Of a stretch of 64,000 bases of DNA, positions 19,636 to 31,600 are shown piece by piece (position 1 is the first letter of the stretch; the number at the start of each line of letters is the position of its first letter). The position numbers were made by a program, and so were the translations under genes. The notes below the pieces were generated by a model. That model saw nothing but the letters and a program-made list of their open reading frames with translations, was not told the DNA's origin and made no database searches. Source of the stretch: Edaphochlamys debaryana (lineage: Eukaryota; Chlorophyta; Chlorophyceae; Chlamydomonadales); NCBI GenBank assembly GCA_016858145.1, contig JAEHOE010000067.1, positions 496,001 through 560,000 on the forward strand, read 5' to 3'.

Positions 19636-22600
19636 TCACGGCACACGCACCTCTCCCGGCCGTGCCCTTGCCTCCGCGCCCCCCGCCGACACCACCGTCT
19701 CATGCTGCGTCCGCCACTCCTCCGCAACCGCCTCCAACGCCTCCACAAGCGCCTCTGCCCGAAGCCCGTTTGCCCACACCAGGAAGAACCACAGCTTCCG
19801 CTCCGCCGCCGCAAGCCGAGCCCGGTCGGCCTTGCTTAGCGCCGGGCCCCTCTCCTTGCCCCTGCCCCCGCCCGCTCGGTCCCCGCCAGGCGCTCTGTGA
19901 GTCGGTGGCACCCACGGTCGCTTCCGCCCAGCCCCTCTCCCCTCCTCCTCGTCCTCCTCCTCCTCGTCTGCGTCATCCTCCGCGCCCTCGCCACCAGAGA
20001 AGGTGCCTGCGGCTGAGGAGCCCCCCGCTGCATTGCCGTCGGTACGAAGGCCATCCCCTGAACCCGAAGCGGCCTCCAAGGCCCGAACCAGCATCCGACG
20101 CGCGTCCGCCAGAGCCAGCACGGTGGCGGACCGCCCCGCCTGCAGTACAGTCACCACGTCGTACAGCACGGAGATGGCGTAGGCGCGATCCTGTGAGAGC
20201 ACAGAAAGCGGGGTGGCCAGGCCTTCAGTGGACAGCCGTGCAGGTGCGTGGGCAAAAGGGAAGCCGGCTGTGCCGGCCGGTGGGGTCTGCTGGTCCACAG
20301 CAACGGCGGCAAGGGCTTGTGTGGCAAAATAGCATGCAGATGCTGCGGTCAGCGCCAAGTGCATATCGTGCCAGCCCTCCACATCCCACCCCGGAGAGAT
20401 ACCTCCTGATTTCCATCCCGTTCGAGCTAGAACCCTCCCTCCTTGTCCACTCCCCAGCACCCACTCGCGAGGTGCCCACGGGCGGAGCACACGCCCTCGA
20501 GAGCGCATTGTAGCACGCCTCGGAGGCCGTCTGGGGCAGTCGGGGCGCCGGCCCCACATCCGCCTCGTCGTCCTCGTCTTGGTGCGACGACGACGGCGCC
20601 TTCCCGCCCCGCCCCCGCTGCTCGCACCCGCCACCGCCGCCGCCCCGCCGCTGCGCCGCCGCTGCCGTCGCCGATGATGCTGTCCCTGCCGCCGACGCCG
20701 CGGCCGCCGCTGCCCCCCCAGCTCGGCGGGCCCGTTGCGGCGGCGGCACAGCCGCCAGGACGTCCGTCAGACCCAGCAGCCCCATGGCTGCCGTAAGCGG
20801 ATCGTACGACCAGTTTCCGTCGCACTGCCGTACGACGTGGCAGTAGCCGTACAGCACCTCCACCAGGTGCCACGGCAGCAGCGGCGAGGGCGCGGCTTTG
20901 GTCAGGGCCGTCAGCGGCGGCAGCGACTCCTCCGGCGGCGGCGGCAGGCCCCCTGCCGACGTCGACGTCGACGCCACCCTGCCGCCTCCGTCGACGCTGC
21001 CGCCGGTACCCCGGCCGCTGCCGCCAGGTTCCTCAGCAAAAGCCACTCTCCGCGCCCCGGCCTGGCCCCCAGCAGGGCTCGAGCCAGCTGCTTCCGGTCT
21101 CCCTTCCGCCGCCGCCTCCGGACCTGCTGCCGCCGCCGCCACCGTCACCGGTCCGCTGCTGGCGGCCGATCCCGACGCTGACGGCGCCGCTGCCGCCGTC
21201 GGCGCCACCTCCGCCACCAGCCGCTGCCCCGTCGCCGTCAGCGTCAGGTCCCGCGCCTCCGCCAGGGTCCACCACGGCCGCCTGGGCGCCGCCGTGCCGG
21301 GGCCGAGCTGCAGTGGAGGAGACACACACGAGCAAGAGGGCGGCAAGGGTCAAGGACGAGGCTCGCGCTTAGGCCCTTCCGGCCCAAAGACCTGGTCGGG
21401 AGGCCATGCAACCGCAAGGCACCCAAGCCCACCAGCCTGGGCCAAGGCCGGGCACGCCACTTGGCCCCGAGCCCCAGAGTTCCCCCGCGGGGTTCCCCGT
21501 CCCAAGCTGCTCCCTTAGCTCAGCTCTTCAGTCAGACCTCGGCCAGTCACTTCCAGTGCACGCCTCCACCTCGAACTCCCTGTGCTTGAGCGCTTGAGCC
21601 CCCAAGCCCAAGCCCAAGCCCAAGCCCAAGCCCAAGCCCAAGCCCAAGCCCAAGCCCAAGCCCAAGCCCAAGCCCAAGCCCAAGCCCAAGCCCAAGCCCA
21701 AGCCCAAGCCCAAGCCCAAGCCCAAGCCCAAGCCCAAGCCCAAGCCCAATCATGCCCCACCGAGCCCCATCAAGGCCCCGGCCGGCCCCCACCTGCCCCA
21801 GCGCCACCGCTCGCTGGAAGGCCGTCCACTCGGCCTCGCTGAGGTCGGCCTCCTCCACCTCCCACTCGCCCGAGGGCTGACTGGCGGCCTGCGGAGGGAG
21901 CGCGTCGGGAGGGTGTCAGGCTGCAGCGGTTGCGGAACAGGCAGGAGCCCGGACAGGTCTGGACTCTGGGGGGGTATTGGCCCGATAGCCAGGGGGCGAA
22001 GTGGAGGTGGCTTGAAGGTGCTCCCACCTTCTGCAGGAGCCGTGCAAGCGTCTGCTCGCTCAGCACAGATGCCAGCGCCGCCAGCGCCGCCTCCGCATGT
22101 GCGGCCGCTCTCCCGCCGCCCTCCGCATCGTCGTCCTCATCCTCCTCGTCCTCCCCAGCACCGGCGTCGCTGCCCTCCTCGCCCTCGCCCTCCAGGTCGC
22201 TGCTGCCGCCCTCGTCGTCCTCCTCCCCGTCCTCCTCCTCGTCGTCCCCAGTCCCCAGCCTCAAGCCCAGCAAGCGCTCCACGAGGGGCTGTCGCGTCTC
22301 CTCGTCCTGCACACGGGGCACACGGGGCACGCGCAGCAGCGGGGGAAGCTGTGGCGGCTGGCGCTGAGACCCGTGCCCTCGTTCCCCTCTGCATTACAAA
22401 GGGCGCTAGCGGATGTGCCCTCCCCGCCGCCGTCTGAAGCTGCTGCCAGAGGCGCTGACCTTCCAGCCCCCGTTCAAATCTGCTATAAGAAGCTGCTATA
22501 AGAAGCTGCTATAAGAAGCTGCAATAAGATAATTTTCCCATTATTCCTTCGTCCAGGTCTGCTCGCCTCGAGCTGCTGGTCGTGCACCCGCTTGAGGATC

Positions 22601-23133
22601 TCCATCATCCGCCGCCGCTCGTCGTCCCCCGGCCGCACCGACCGCAGCTCGCCCTCCGCCTGCTCCCTGGGGTTTCGGCAGCAGCATAAGGGAGGATGGG
22701 CTGAAGGTTCAGAGGCTTGGGGAAATGTCCGTGCGGGCCTGCTAGTTGCCTGGCGTGGAAGGGCGCCGGCGGTCGACAAGGGGGCCACGAAACCCGCAGG
22801 GGCCCCGCCCTGGCGAGGAGGGGCACTCACTTGTAGAAGGACTCCGTGCAGCTCTCCCCATGTTGCTTGTAGCAGGATAGCGAGCAGTAGCCGATGTTGC
22901 AGCGGGGGCAGGTGTACCGCGAGTATTGGCGCAGGCACCTGCGGATGGCGGGTGGCGGGAAGGATGGCACACCAGCCGCGTCGGCACCTTTGCGGGCGGC
23001 CCCTGGTCGACCATGCTCCCTCGGGTACAAGCTCTACACTGGTGATCAGCGCGGTGCCCCCAGCGACAGGAGCGCGGCGGCCCATCCATCCCGGGACGCA
23101 CACTTTGCAAACTACGCGCCGTTCGTTGTCCAT
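19636..23133 (-). CDS. ZNHIT2: HIT-type zinc-finger protein, ZNHIT2-like
   Basis: Exons: 23133-23102, 22938-22831, 22666-about 22567, 22306-22028, 21888-21793, 21307-about 20500 and about 20410-19636. The first splice joins VVCK to VCLRQYSRYTCPRC, rebuilding a complete HIT finger with cysteine pairs and GYCSLSCYKQHGESC, which sets the start at 23133. Exon 3 (DDERRRMMEILKR) and later parts (PWW near the start of exon 6, then HLVEVLYGYCHVVRQ) fit the ZNHIT2 family. ZNHIT2 proteins help the R2TP/RUVBL chaperone system assemble U5 snRNP and other complexes. Long acidic and Ala/Gly-rich inserts are typical of algae. The exon 3 donor (GT at 22588 or GC at 22566) and the exon 6/7 junction are uncertain. 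The 3' end was copied twice next to MYND copies A and B. Confidence 0.75.
21600..21748. repeat. (AAGCCC)n hexanucleotide microsatellite
   Basis: About 25 near-perfect tandem copies of a hexamer, reading GGGCTT on the transcribed strand, lie in intron 5 of the ZNHIT2-like gene. It is not the algal telomere motif (TTTTAGGG). Long open frames across it on both strands are artefacts of the periodicity. Confidence 0.97.
22479..22528. repeat. 13-bp tandem repeat (CTGCTATAAGAAG)
   Basis: About 3.7 copies of an AT-rich 13-mer lie inside intron 3 of the ZNHIT2-like gene, just upstream (in the transcript) of the exon 4 acceptor. It stands out against the GC-rich surroundings and is probably length-polymorphic. 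Confidence 0.9.
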
Positions 23134-23356
23134 AGCATCTCAACGATGTTTATGTATGAGCAGCAGGTGTTTGGGTAAAAGGCAGGAGCACTTGCAACGT
23201 TGAGCGGCATGAAGCTTCTGCGCCAAAAGCCTGCAAATGCAGCGCTGGGCCCGCGGATGACCTTGTCCACCTCGCTGACTAGAGGCAATACACACTAGAC
23301 GCATCGCGACAGCGTTCACACACCGCATAAGAAGCCGAGCCCTGCCAGAGCCCACG
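23134..23356. promoter_or_regulatory. Head-to-head promoter region (ZNHIT2-like / small gene)
   Basis: Only 223 bp separate the divergent start codons at 23133 (minus) and 23357 (plus). Both 5' leaders and promoters must fit here, so a bidirectional promoter is likely. It is less GC-rich than its flanks. Confidence 0.5.
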
Positions 23357-24005
23357 ATGGCGGACGCGAGCAAGTCTGTGCTTCCAGACCACGTCCTACG
23401 AGCAATTCGTGGGGAGATGACGGAAGAGGAGAAGAAGGCGCAGCTGGACAAGTCGCTGGGAAGGTGCGTGCCGCTTCCCGCTTGGCACGATGCGGGCGAG
23501 GCAGCGAGCGAGTCGGCCGCAGTGCCCGGGTCACGGTGGATGGGCCACGAGGGCTTTGGGCGGGTCGGCCGGGGCACGCTCGGGGTTCTGGGGGGCACAC
23601 GGTGGGCACAAGACGGCACGTCCGAGTCGGGTAGCCCCTCCACGCCAGGCCTGCGCGGGCAGCGGCAAGCACGCCGCAGGGCAGCTGTGGGACCAGCTCT
23701 CCTGCCCGCCTCCAACGGGCCGCCTTGACAGCGTCGGGGCCCAACCTCGGCTCTCAGAGACCGTACCCCAGGCGACGAGCCGCACCTCGGCCCTCCCCGC
23801 GCACCCCTTGAATTCGCCTGCCTCGCTGGCCCCTCTCCCTCTCCCGTACAGCTGGTGGAAGGAGTACGCGGCCCGTAAGAATGACGAGGAGCAGGAGCAC
23901 GTGGCCGACTCGCTGCTGTACGACGAGCGGTGCCACCTGCCGCGTACGGCACCGCCGCCCACGCTTTCCGACGGGACGTCCGTATCAGAGGCTGCCAAGG
24001 AGTAG
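23357..24005 (+). CDS. Small two-exon protein of unknown function
   Basis: Exon 1 is 23357-23463 (ATGGCGGACGCG, donor AG|GTGCGT) and exon 2 is 23852-24005 (acceptor CCGTACAG), joining in phase to give 86 residues. The protein is highly charged: MTEEEKKAQLDKSLG in exon 1, then SWWKEYAARKNDEEQEHVA and DSLLYDERCHLPRT. No signal peptide or membrane span is seen. A tight GTGCGT/CAG intron, a coherent reading frame and the head-to-head position make it a real gene. I do not recognise the family. Reading straight through the intron gives longer open frames, which look like shadows. Confidence 0.65.
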
Positions 24006-25487
24006 GGCCTGATCGGCATGTACCAATATCTGCTCCTGCATGACATAGGTCGGCCTGCTGATACAGAGGCTGGCCTGCTGATACAAAGTTGCCAAGGAGG
24101 CGAGGGTTTAGGAGGAGCATGGTCACGGAGGCAGCCAAGGGGCAGGACCCTTGCAGGCCATGTGGGGCTCTCCCACGGGAGGGGATTCGGGGAGCTCAAG
24201 GGAGGACAGGGAGACAGTTTGGTCATGCCTGTATAGAGGATGCATTAATGGCAAATCTGCTGGGACCGGGGGCAAGCCGTGCGGCATGCGACTACGTCAG
24301 CTTGCGCCTGGGATACACCGGAGGCCCGGAGCGTGTATTTTGCGGATACGGCAGGCTCTGCCTGGAGGTCAAGGGAACACGGCGGGCTCCGCCTGGAGCG
24401 TTTGTGATTTGCGTAAGCCGACGAAGAAGGCGCGGCAGGAGCGTCGGGGTGTTCTGTGGGGACTGTGCGGGTGGGGGCTGCACGGGTCTACGAAGTGCAA
24501 GCCAAGGGTATGGTGTGCCTGTAGAGCGTTAAGAGACGAGAGTGCCAGGCAAACGAGTAGAGGGTATGCACGAACTGTTCGCCAGCGGGGGTACGAACAG
24601 GGGGCGCTGGTAGGGTGGGCGTGAGGTTAAGGCAAAGCGGGGGTGGCTGGCCTGGCCCCATGAGAATCGAGAACTGCTGACGGGGCTGCTCCTCGCTGTT
24701 ATTGTGGCTGTGATTGTGTGGCCTGTTAGCGTGGTCAAGCGGTAAGCGCTTTGTACACTTGCAGCTGAGGACTTGTGCGGCTAGGACCCCTGGCTGGACG
24801 GCGGCGTCGGAGGGGTGGAGGTGCGTTGCCGCTACTGGACGGGACGATTCGAGGCGTAGAGAGGGGGCAGAGCCGCAAGATGCCGGGGCTCGACGTCAAG
24901 TCATGTGCTTGCCGTGTTACAACATTATCTGCTTGAAGTATTGCCCTGGCTGCCAGCCCAACATACCGGCACCAAGAACCTAAGTCGCAGCGTCCATGAA
25001 TGCTCCTTGCCGCTCCCCATCCTCCGACTCGTCCGTCCACTCCCACTTGCTTGCGGCATCGCTCCCAGCTCCCGAAACGCTGGCCAAAACTGGGCACTCT
25101 TCGTCCGTGCTCCTCGTGCTTCCTACAAAAGCCGGTGATGATTCTCTCTCCCTCAAGGTGCTTCAGGTCATAAAACCGAGCCACAACTGTCGTATCAATT
25201 GCGAGGTTGCAGCGCTCTTCAAGGGTCTGCTCACACACCGCACCTTCTGTCAACGCCCGCTCCGGTCTCCACCAAAGCCCTTCAGAGCCGTCCCCTGGCC
25301 GCAGGCTTCGGATAGCACTCCCTTTGGGTCTGCCCAAACCCTTGTCCCATCCAACCCCACCCCGTCCAGCACTGCACCACAGCGCACACCCCACAATCCG
25401 TTCCACCCTACAGGTCACAGTCTACGCACATCCCGCACTGTTCGCAACCGAGTCCCTTACGCCTCGTCCCCCGTTTCCCATCTCCCC
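24006..25487. other. Convergent intergenic region
   Basis: This lies between the 3' ends of the small gene (plus) and the VIR3-like gene (minus), so it holds both 3' UTRs. No conserved coding frame, tRNA or repeat array was seen. Confidence 0.5.
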
Positions 25488-28281
25488 TTACGCCTTGGCG
25501 CCCGCGGCCTCGATGGCCTGCACGCACTCAGCCACGGACGCGCCCCTCCGCATGGCCTCCACCAGCGCCTTGTGCTCCTCGGCGTGCGTCCGCAGCATGC
25601 CGGCCGCCGCCCACACCGCCCAGCGCGTCACGTTCTGCTGCTGAGCGTCCGAGAGCTTGGTCTTGGAGCGCAGCAGCAGGCGCTGCAGGTCGAACAGGTC
25701 GGCGGTCTGGCCCATGATCTGGGTGGGGAAGGGGTGGAAAGGTGGGGTGGGGTGGGTGGGGTGGGGCGGTGACGGGGTTGCGGGGCGGTGCTAAGGCGGG
25801 TGAGGTGATGAAAGACCAGGCTGCCAACTCCATCGGCCCCCTCGCTAAGCGCACACGCAGTCGTTCCTCGCTTCCTCTAGGCCCCTCTCCCGAGCCGCGC
25901 CTCCCCGCCTCGAGCCCACGCTTTGCCAATCAGTACGCCCCCAGTCTGGTACGCCCCCACCTCCTCATAATCGCGCCCCTCCGCCGCCACGCCCGCCACC
26001 GCCACCAGCGCCAGCGAGTCAATCTCCTCATCGCTCAGCTGGCGCTCAATGATGCGCTGAAGAGTGGGGGTGGGTGGGTGGGCAGAGTGGGAAACAATGA
26101 GGGAGGAGATGAGGGAGGGTCCAGCGCCAGGCCACGGGTCTGCGTCGGGCGCTATGCGCGAGGCGCGCTGACACCGAGTTCGACCGGCGGCAAAGCGCCC
26201 GCGAATCCGCTCATCCCGCGCACGACGCCATTCCTCCCTTCCGCCCCTCAGTTGCGCCGGCACGGTCCCACGCCCCCAACCCATCACCAGCCGGCCTCCC
26301 CTCTCACCGCCCCCTCCCCCCGCCTCTCAGGGCCCCACCTGCTGCAGCTTGGCCTCCGCGAACTCAGTGTGCTCCCGCCCCAGCGCCACCGAGTAGCCCG
26401 TGATGGGCACCCCCAGCAGGTAGCCCAGCAGGAAGTGGGCGGCCTCGTGCTTGAGCACGCGGTCCTGGGGGAATGGGGGGATGGGGAGGGGTGGGGGTGG
26501 GACGCAGTCAGTGGTTGGGTAGAGTTCCTGGCTCTCTCACACTAGTATAGATGGCCAGCGCAGGCGGCCAGTACCAAGCCATCTCGGGGTCGAGGGGGGG
26601 AGGGCGTCTCTGCACAACCACATCGACACCAAGGCCACCGCCCAGCCGGCAGAGGGAGAAGACCTCCCGTCCTCGTCGCCCGACGCCCCCCCCTCTCAGT
26701 CGCCCGCCTCCCCTCTTACCCTGCAAATCTACTTCTCTCACAACCCCTTCCCATACTCCCACCACGCAGCCCGGCCCGCCCCGCCCCTTCCCCCACGCTC
26801 ACCCTGTAGTCGGGGAAGACCTGGCTGAACTTGTCAATCACCACCGCCAGCAGCCCGGGGGCCGTGGAGCCAATGGCCAGCACGGCCAGGGTGCTGCGCG
26901 TGCGGAAGCGGGCGGGGTGGGGCGGGGTGGGGTCAGTAAGTGGGAGGAGAGAACAAGCCGTCCGCGCCCCTTCTTCTCGCTGTCCTTCCTCCCCCTCTCT
27001 GCCCTGTCCCTCCTGCCCCTGTTCGCCCCTTCTTGCCTCCCTCCCGCTCCCCGACCCACATGCCGCCGATGAGGTATGACGAGAAGAAGCCCCAGTCGCC
27101 CGGCAGCGTCGCGCCCGCCACCACGGCCAGCAGACTGGTGGAGCCTGGGCGGAGAGGGAAAGAAGCGGAAAGGGGCTATCTTGCTTGGAAGTGAAAGGCC
27201 AGGAGGGGGCAGAAGAGGGGGCCGACAGGGGGCAGGCAGCAGAGGCCCCCCTCAGCCGCAGAGAGGGCCTATCAGCTGGACGGCGCCGCGCCGCAAAGGC
27301 GGTGGGCGAGGAGGGGGCTGTACTGGGACAGGAGAGCAGCATTTGACGCTCTCACGGAATGACCCCCACCGCATCGTGACCCCACCCATCCTCTGCAGCG
27401 CCCCGCTCACCCACGACCGTGATGAGGAAGGCTGCGTCGTTGCGGACCGAGGGCACCGCAATCTTGTCGGGGCTCTTGATGCCCACCTGGAGGGGGACAC
27501 GGGAGGGGCAGGGTCATGAGGTGAGGAGAGCGGAAGGGTTACAGCTTACAGGTTAACTAGGGTGGCAGGCAGAGCACAAGACATGGCGCCAGATACCGAA
27601 GCGCACTCGTGTTTGCGAACCCTGGCCCCCAAAAGTAAGCACCGCCACCGCGCCAAAGCGCTAGCTATCCCACCGAGCCCGCCAACATGAAACGGCTCCT
27701 AGCTCTCTAGCACACCGTACCGGTAGTTACGGCGCAGTACCCGGGGAAGGCCTCACGCCTCACCTGGCGCAGCTCGCCCTGGAAGACGTTGCGGCGCTTG
27801 AGCGCGTCCGTCAGCTCCGATCCCCACTTGGGCGTCACGCCGGCGGCCTTGAGGTCATTGAAGGACTCGAGCACGGGGCCAGAGTACTCGATCTTCTGCG
27901 GGGGAGGGATCAAGGAGGTGTGTGAAGGGAGGGGATATCAGGGTGGTGCGTGAGGCAAGTAAGGAGGGGGTTGTTGAGAGAAGGTGCTGCGGGGTGGCCG
28001 GGGGCCACAGGACTGTCGGTGCAAGGTGCGGCCCCAGACCTCTCGGCCTCAAGCCCAGCGTTTCCTCGCCCGTGTCAACGCACCATCGAGGGAGGAGCCC
28101 GACGGAAGTTCTCTGTCGTGGCGTCAAGCTCCTTCCACAGCTCAGCAGGCGCAGCGACTTGGGTGGTCGTCGCCTCAGCACGGGCCAGGACCCGCAGAGT
28201 GCGCGGAATGCTTGATCGGCATTGGGCCTTGGCAGCGCCGCGGGCCGCGGGGCGCGGGGAGGAGCGGAGGGACTGCAGCAT
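25488..28281 (-). CDS. Plastid membrane metalloprotease-like protein (VIR3-like)
   Basis: Eight exons: 28281-28084, 27895-27764, 27486-27411, 27144-27060, 26893-26803, 26464-26339, 26056-25961 and 25718-25488. All phases join, giving 344 residues. The N-terminus (MLQSLRSSPRPAARGAAKAQ, rich in Arg/Ser/Ala) looks like a chloroplast transit peptide. Two hydrophobic spans follow (STSLLAVVAGATLPGDWGFF with SSYLIGG, then TLAVLAIGSTAPGLLAVV). Next comes DRVLKHEAAHFLLGYLLGVP with an HEAAH motif at residues 200-204. This order fits the plant and cyanobacterial family related to Arabidopsis VIRESCENT3, putative chloroplast metalloproteases akin to the FtsH protease half but without an AAA ATPase. The C-terminus (MGQTADLFDLQRLLLRSKTK) resembles the helical region after the active site. 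Proteolytic activity is inferred from the motif only. Confidence 0.75.
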
Positions 28282-28672
28282 GGTTGGGTCGCGATGAGCT
28301 GCGTGTGGACTATTACGCTGTCGCTGCGAAGGCTGCAGTATACTTAAGTGCTGCAGACGAGGTAGGACAAGCGCACACAACTGCAGGATATGCTGGATTG
28401 GGCGTCACCTGCCGGTTTTGAGCAAGGTTTGTGTGGCACAAACCGGCTCGGCTGCATGGACCCCCATCCCCCGTCACCCGCCCCCCGAGCCTACCCGGCC
28501 CGTCGACGCCTTAGGCACAGGTTGATCGCTTAGCAACGCACGGCTAGTTGAGATAGGGCTCGGCGCAGGCTAGGCAGGGCTTTCTGCGATTAACAAGCTC
28601 GTGCGGGCGAAATGCGTTCGACCTAGCTTTGCAGCCTGACCGCACAAGTAGGAGTGCCTGAGGAGGACAAGG
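28282..28672. promoter_or_regulatory. Head-to-head promoter region (VIR3-like / TMEM135-like)
   Basis: A 391-bp gap lies between divergent start codons at 28281 and 28673. No other gene fits, so the two genes probably share a bidirectional promoter. Confidence 0.5.
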
Positions 28673-31600
28673 ATGCAGCCAGCCTTCAGGCCACGGCGCC
28701 GCGGCAGCGATTTGCCCTACGCGTATGCCGAGGACGATGATGATACACCACGCGCTAGCCGAAATGGCGGAGCTAGCACAAGCGGGAGGACAGCCCTCGA
28801 CCCGGAGCTCGCACGGGTTTGGACCAGGGTCGTCAGCGCGGGCTGCCGTGGCGCGTGTGCTGGTGCTCTCATCAAGGGCGGACTGCACGCCCTGACGTTC
28901 CTTACGCAACTGGTCAACACCGGGAAGCGCGGGAAGCGGGTGGTGACCCTGGTGAGCTTGCGGCGCGCCAGGGTGGGGCACTTGGGAGAATTCTCCTCGG
29001 CGTCTGTGCGTTACAGCCAGCGGTCTCGTGGCGTGCAGCCTCAAAGAGTCTATCCACACGCGCTGTGCGTGTATAGTCAGCGCCAGCCGACGTGGCAGAG
29101 CCCTACTTGCGTGGCAAGCTTCCTCCTGTAGTCGGGGCTGGCCCCGGCGGCCCCGGAAGCCCTCAGCTTCGCCCGCCCAGACCCCTGCCACCCTTTTCCA
29201 TTCCGCGACATGCGCAGGGCGACGCTGTGTCAGACACGGCGCTATGGACGTGCCTGCTGGCGGTGCTGGGCTCGTCCTACGTAACCGTGGATGAGGGCAT
29301 AGCGCTGCTGTTGGGCAAAGAGAGGTAAGGCCGCCAGGCTGCACCTGTCAGACAGACGGCTAGGTACGGTAGGGCCCAACGGTTACACATCAGTAACATG
29401 GGCCTCTGGATATAGCCAGAGAGGCCATGTCCGGGGCAGGCCTGGTCTGACCGGGCTCAGCATCGACGTCCCAAGCCTCCCGACCGACTATGGCGCCCGC
29501 AGAGTTCCTCTCTCGCGTTCCTCGCCCGGCCCGCTTGGCCAAGTCTCTATGGCCCCGTGCCCAGGCCGGGGCATCCCCTCCCCTTGGATTCAGCTCCTGC
29601 ATTCCAACCGCCCTGCTTTTTGCTTAGACATTGTCCTCACCCCTTGTGTCGCAGCACGCAACGCTGGCGGGCGCTGGTGGCGGGGCTGGTGGCGGGGCAG
29701 ACGCTGCGGATGACGGGGTGAGCGGCGGCGCGGAGGCTGGAGCGGAAGGGGGGGGAGGGGAGGAGACGGAGGGGAGGGGGCGGAGAGCAGGGGACGGAGC
29801 GGAGGAAGCAGGGGGGGGGGGGGGACCCGGGGAGAGGGCGTGGGCTGGCGCATGCTTGAAGGGCGAGACATAAGGGCTGTGACGGCGAGTGGGGCTGGGG
29901 CTGGCCGGGGAAGCGATCCAGGAGGACCGCTGGCCGCGAGCAGGGCGCGTGGGCCGCTGCCAGGAGAGCAGTCTAGGGACAGGGCACTAGGGAGTACGGC
30001 GTGCTTTGGGATCAGCCACGGCCCACGGGCTGTGACCCTGCAGGGTCCTGTGGTCCTGTTCCCCTTGTCCGTGACCGTACCCTGTTCCGATACCCCTGGC
30101 CTCTCGCCGGCGCCCCCCTCCCCTCCCCTCGTCCTCCGCAGCCCCAACCGGCGGCACTACAGCCTGGCCACCTACATCCTCATCCGCGGCCTCACGCTCC
30201 TCGTGCGCACGGGCAACAAGCCCACGTGAGCCCACGGGGCAGGCGGGGAGGGCGGGGGCGGGGCGGGGCGGGGCGGGGCGGGGCGGGGCGGGGCTGGGGC
30301 GGGGCGGGGCACCGTGTGGAGAGTGGTCTGAGCCTACCGGTACTCGGGGGCGTTGGGCACACGCACTACTGCAGCTGCATAGGGCAGCCTGGTTAGTCGC
30401 GTGGCTACGCGCGCGGCTCCCTCAGCCACCGGGATGGGATGGAGGGGCAGCTCCCATGGGAGGGCCCTGTGGGTCGCTGGCGGTGTTCCAGATCGGAAGG
30501 ACTCATCCCTGCCTACCCTCCTTCCCTACCCCCCCTACCCCCTACGCTCTGGACCGCGGTGCGCATCAGGCTCGCCGGCCGCCGGCTTATCGTTTCCCGC
30601 TCGAACGAAATACCCCCTTCCCCCCCTCACCCCCGCAGCGCCCCGCCCGCGCTCCATGCGCTGCTGCAGCCCACGTCTTTCTCACCCTACCCCACCCACC
30701 TCTCAGCCTATTATTGCCGACCTACTGCTCCCCTCCCTCCCCCCTACCCGCCCCTACCCCCCGCAGCGCCCCTCCCGCGCTCCGCGCGCTGCTGCAGCCC
30801 ACGCGCTACGCCCACGGCGACGTTGCGCTCATGTGCGCCAGCGCGGCGCAGATCCTGTACTCATTCATCATGGAGCCCTCCACGCTGCCGCCCAACTACG
30901 TGCGCTTCATCCAGCGCATGTCCAACAAGGAGCCGTACGTGTGGCAGGCCATCCGGGTGCGTGGGCTTGGGCGGGTGGGAGGCGTGGGTGGCTGGGGGCG
31001 GGCGGGCGTGTGTATGGGGGCAAAGCGAGGTGGGTGCGAGGTGGGTGCGTGAGTGGGCGGGTGCGTGGAGCCGTGGGTGGGTGCGTGGTTTCGGGGCTAT
31101 GGGGGCCTTGGGTTTGGTGAGGGGGCAGGTCACGGACAGCTGTGGCGACAGCGGTTCATGCAGCCGCGCTTCGGACCACAACCACGCCGCCGGCGGCTGT
31201 CTCTCCCAGTCGCGGCGCCTGCCCCTTACACCCTTCAGCCCTGCCCCAACTCAGCCCCCCCTGTGCTCATACCCCCGCCCACCTCAGGAGCACGCCCCAT
31301 TCCAAACCGTTCCCCCCTCCCCCCTTCTCCGCCCCCCCCTCCGGCCCCCAGGAGCACGCGCTGCGCAACAGCCACCACCTGTCCCCGGGGCCGCTGCAGG
31401 CGCTCGTGCGCACCCCCCTGGCCGCTCTCAACGCCCGCCCCGGCCGCATCCACCGCACCCCCTGCGAGTTCTTCCACCCGGGGCAGAGCTGCGCCACGCA
31501 CGCGGTGGCGGCGGTGCCGCAGGTGCGCCGTGGGCCCGGGTCGGGCCCGGGCTAGGTCCCGTGTGGGCCCGGGTTGGGCCGGGGGGTGCAGCTGGAGGCG

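Noticed and set aside
20600..21200. Arg/Pro-rich plus-strand frames over the ZNHIT2-like exon 6
   Set aside because: They run antisense to a frame with family similarity and look like GC-rich shadow translation.
21515..21858. Repetitive proteins (WAWAWA, GLGLGL, QAQAQA) in several frames
   Set aside because: They are translations of the intronic hexanucleotide microsatellite, not exons.
22489..22666. A GC-AG intron in the ZNHIT2-like gene
   Set aside because: A GC donor at 22566 gives the sequence QQLE|DEETRQ in phase, but an ordinary GT donor at 22588 also joins in phase. The sequence alone cannot decide.
31285..31300. Additional echo of the TMEM135-like exon 6 acceptor (CAGGAGCACGC, 64 bp upstream)
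   Set aside because: Only about 11 bp match, too short to separate from chance in this sequence composition.
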